The notes under the pieces are model-generated. The model was not told the DNA's origin. It made no database searches and saw only the letters and a list, made by a program, of their open reading frames with translations. Of a stretch of DNA of 64,000 bases, positions 61,721-64,000 are shown piece by piece; position 1 is the first letter of the stretch, and each line of letters begins with the position of its first letter. A program made the position numbers and the translations under genes. Source of the DNA: Paramicrobacterium chengjingii (GTDB taxonomy: Bacteria > Actinomycetota > Actinomycetes > Actinomycetales > Microbacteriaceae); assembly GCF_011751765.2 (NCBI RefSeq), contig NZ_CP061169.1:248001-312000 (forward strand), written 5' to 3'.

Positions 61721-63677
61721 CGAGTCATCGTCGTCCGGCGAATCGTCGCGAGAATTCGGTGCTGATCCTGACGGCATCCGTCGTACCGATGCAGCGCCCG
61801 CAACGACGTACTCGACTGCGCTGCTGACCGGTCTCGCTGCCCGGGGTCTCAGTGACGTCGTCGTGTGCCCCGGCTCGAGGTCGCAGGCGCTTGCGCTCGC
61901 GGCCGCCGCTCTCGAGAAGGCGGGGCTGCTGCACGTGCATGTGCGCATCGACGAGCGTTCAGCGGCATTCTTCGCGCTCGGGCTCGGTGTGGAGACCGGT
62001 CGTGCGGCTGCCGTCGTGACGACGAGCGGTTCTGCCGTCGCTCATCTGCATCCGGCTGTACTCGAGGCGCATCACTCCGGGGTGCCACTGCTCGTGCTCA
62101 CGGCCGACCGGCCCACAGAGCTGCAGGGAATCCGCAGCAATCAGACGACTGTGCAACCGGGAATCTTCGGCGGTGCTGTGAGGTTTGAGCGCACCGTCGC
62201 CGCCCCGACTGGTAACACCAGCGAGACGGATCGCGCCGCGACTCTTGCGGCTCAAGCGTTGCGGGCTGCGAACGGCCGTGGCATCGCCGGGCCGGGTCCC
62301 GTGCATCTGAACATCGCCTTCCGTGAGCCGCTGTCGTCGGCGGTGACGGTGCCGCCAGCCGCCAACTCGTCGGGTTCTGCCTCCCCGTCACCCTCCGCGA
62401 CCCCCTCGGTCGCTGCCTCCCCGTTACCCCCGGGGACACTCGCCAAGAGTGGCGACGTTTTGTCCCCAAACCTCGCCCTTTTTGGCGGCGGTTCGGTTGC
62501 AGACGGAGCGGCTGACCGGGGTGGCGGCGCGGGTGAAGGCGACATTGCGGCACAGAGCACAGACGACACGGATGCCGTGGCGCAGCGACCGTATGTCAGC
62601 ACCCGATTCGAGCGACCGAGCGCGGTGCTCGACCCAGGGCCGCGCACCGTCGTGGTCGCTGGGCACGCCTCGGGCGCTGTGGCCGAAGAGCTCGCTCATG
62701 CCGGCTCATGGCCGCTCATCGCCGAGGTGACGAGCGGTGCACGTTTCGGGCGCAACCTGGTTGTGCCGTACCGCGAGCTGCTGAGCGACCCGCAGTTTGG
62801 CGGTCGCATCGAGCGTGTCGTCGTGTTCGGGCATCCAACGCTCAGCCGCGAAGTTCCGGCGCTACTGCAACGCGCCGAGGTCGAAGTGGTTGTCGTCGCA
62901 CCAACCGGCATCGAGGCGTACAACCCGGGGCGCCGAGCCCGCATCGTCGCCACAGCATCCGTTGCCGATGGCTCCGCCGATCGGCACTGGCTCGGTACGT
63001 GGGTCGTTGCCTCGCGCGCCCTCGTCGATGCGGCCGACCGTGACGCTGCCCCGTCGCTCGACGACGGCCACTCCCACGATCCGGCTGCGCGTGCTCGCTT
63101 CGCCCGAGCAGAGTTCGCCGCCGTGCGCGCGCCTATCGACCGGCGGATGCTGGTGGAGGAGCTCTGGCGCTCGACGTGGCCGCACGACCGCCTCGTGCTC
63201 GCAGCATCCCGCTTGATTCGCGTTGCCGACGCGTTTGTCGCCGGAAAGAAGATTCCTGTGCACGCGAATCGCGGCCTCGCGGGCATCGACGGCACCATTG
63301 CCACAGCCCACGGCATCGCGAGTGCGCAGCAGCGCGAGGGGATGCCCGGGGTCACCCGGGTGCTCGTGGGAGATCTCGCTCTGCTGCACGACGCCGGCTC
63401 GCTGCTTGGCGGGCACGACGAGCTGTGGCCGCGCCTGCAGGTTGTGGTGGGCAACGACGGCGGCGGAACGATCTTCGACGGACTCGAAGTGGCGCAGTCA
63501 TCGCAGCGCGACCTCTTTGATCGTGTGCAGTACACGCCGCACAACGTTGACCTGGCTGCGCTGTCGACGGCCTACGGCTGGCAGCACGTGCTCGCGACGA
63601 ATCGTGCCGAGCTCGACAAAGCGCTCACAACCCCGCGCGAGTCGCCCGTGATCATCGAGGTGCTGCTCGAGCGCTGA
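61713..63677 (+). CDS. menD: SEPHCHC synthase (MenD), with an internal low-complexity insertion
   Basis: About 654 residues against ~550 for most MenD. A ThDP-dependent enzyme joining isochorismate and 2-oxoglutarate. The catalytic Glu lies in RIDERSAAFFALG; CPGSRSQALALAAA and TADRPTELQGIRSNQTT are typical. Between the first and second domains is an insertion of roughly 70 residues (PPAANSSGSASPSPSATPSV and onward) rich in Ser, Pro and Gly. Starts at 61713 or 61662 are both possible; the former overlaps the upstream stop. Confidence 0.9.
   Translation: MPDESSSSGESSREFGADPDGIRRTDAAPATTYSTALLTGLAARGLSDVVVCPGSRSQALALAAAALEKAGLLHVHVRIDERSAAFFALGLGVETGRAAAVVTTSGSAVAHLHPAVLEAHHSGVPLLVLTADRPTELQGIRSNQTTVQPGIFGGAVRFERTVAAPTGNTSETDRAATLAAQALRAANGRGIAGPGPVHLNIAFREPLSSAVTVPPAANSSGSASPSPSATPSVAASPLPPGTLAKSGDVLSPNLALFGGGSVADGAADRGGGAGEGDIAAQSTDDTDAVAQRPYVSTRFERPSAVLDPGPRTVVVAGHASGAVAEELAHAGSWPLIAEVTSGARFGRNLVVPYRELLSDPQFGGRIERVVVFGHPTLSREVPALLQRAEVEVVVVAPTGIEAYNPGRRARIVATASVADGSADRHWLGTWVVASRALVDAADRDAAPSLDDGHSHDPAARARFARAEFAAVRAPIDRRMLVEELWRSTWPHDRLVLAASRLIRVADAFVAGKKIPVHANRGLAGIDGTIATAHGIASAQQREGMPGVTRVLVGDLALLHDAGSLLGGHDELWPRLQVVVGNDGGGTIFDGLEVAQSSQRDLFDRVQYTPHNVDLAALSTAYGWQHVLATNRAELDKALTTPRESPVIIEVLLER
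62441..62487. repeat. Imperfect palindrome within the menD insertion
   Basis: The arms begin CGCCAAGAGTGGCGACGTTT and, reading back, end CCTCGCCCTTTTTGGCG; about 17 of 22 positions pair, and the stretch is in frame with menD. The base composition (T-rich runs) differs from its surroundings, as if a palindromic element had been inserted in frame. Confidence 0.5.
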
Positions 63678-63697
63678 CGCGCGCCCGTGCCGACTCG

Positions 63698-64000
63698 TCA
63701 GCCTTCGAGAGCGTCGATCACCGGACGGAATTTGATGCGCGTTTCCATGAGCTCGTTCTCTGGCACTGATTCGCCAACGACGCCGCAGCCCGCGTACGCG
63801 GTGATGGCGCCGTCGTCGAGCTGTGCGCACCGCAGAGCGATCGCCCACTCTCCGTCACCGTCGGCGCCGACCCAGCCAACGGGCCCGGCATAGCGTCCTC
63901 GGTCAAACGGTTCGAGGTCGTCGATCATCGCGATGGCGTCGGGCGTCGGTGCGCCGGCGACTGCCGCGGTCGGGTGCAGCGCCGCGATCAAGTCAAGAGA
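63698..64000 (-). CDS. menF: Isochorismate synthase (MenF-like), C-terminal part
   Basis: The last ~100 residues of a chorismate-binding enzyme cut by the right edge: LHPTAAVAGAPTPDAIAMID contains the HPTxAVxGxP motif, and YAGCGVVGESVPENELMET the catalytic C-terminal helix of isochorismate synthases. Convergent with menD. It would supply the isochorismate used by MenD. Confidence 0.9.
   Translation of the reverse strand, partial: SLDLIAALHPTAAVAGAPTPDAIAMIDDLEPFDRGRYAGPVGWVGADGDGEWAIALRCAQLDDGAITAYAGCGVVGESVPENELMETRIKFRPVIDALEG

Overview
The window is a high-GC, gene-dense bacterial chromosome segment with no gap over 300 bases. It looks like a Microbacteriaceae-type actinobacterium. The evidence is many GTG/TTG starts and 4-base overlaps, a BldC-type regulator beside a 32-residue bS22-like ribosomal protein, a menaquinone cluster next to ccdA-resB-ccsB, a 2-methylcitrate cluster under a GntR/FCD regulator, and dense GGATGC/GCATCC words. 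No rRNA, tRNA, CRISPR array, transposase or phage gene was recognised. It reads as core chromosome with small accessory cassettes.

Layout. 1-1.7 kb: ABC-2 exporter with a TetR regulator and a dyad operator over a near-leaderless promoter. 1.9-7.5 kb: SDR and enoyl-CoA hydratase genes, an ABC1/UbiB kinase and a 3-hydroxyisobutyryl-CoA hydrolase-like gene. 7.5-13.6 kb: Fpg/Nei glycosylase, PIG-L deacetylase, POT transporter, malate dehydrogenase, an epoxide-hydrolase-like enzyme divergent from a CGNR zinc-finger protein. 13.7-18 kb: GntR-prpD-prpB-prpC for propionyl-CoA disposal, with two perfect palindromes 63 bp apart upstream. 18.4-22.7 kb: a threonyl-tRNA synthetase paralogue without TGS or editing domains, preceded by a 24-residue leader peptide with three consecutive Thr codons and an intrinsic terminator; a WYL regulator; and a divergent drug-type ABC exporter. 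22.7-43 kb: DNA repair, NYN/OST-HTH protein, MFS and EamA transporters, a NarL-type two-component system, cation efflux, BadF-type sugar kinase, LysR, DUF5107 protein, proC and a Ktr-type potassium system. 43-46.8 kb: ArsR regulator, ABC-2 exporter with a small XRE protein, bldC, bS22, glutaredoxin-like and Dabb proteins. 46.8-64 kb: aspS, the cytochrome c maturation operon, a large lipoprotein, and menC, menB, menE, menA, menD and the end of a menF-like gene.

Respiration is the strongest common theme on the right: TlpA-like thioredoxin, CcdA, ResB and CcsB mature c-type cytochromes, and the men genes make their quinone. The most unusual locus is 18.4-22.7 kb: a charging enzyme that appears to be induced by uncharged tRNA-Thr sits beside an efflux pump and its regulator. 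That arrangement would fit tolerance of a threonyl-tRNA synthetase inhibitor, but this is inference. Other signals worth checking are nested inverted repeats near 23.3 kb, a palindromic in-frame insert in menD, a long inverted repeat between menB and menE, and a short coupled upstream ORF before an MFS pump.
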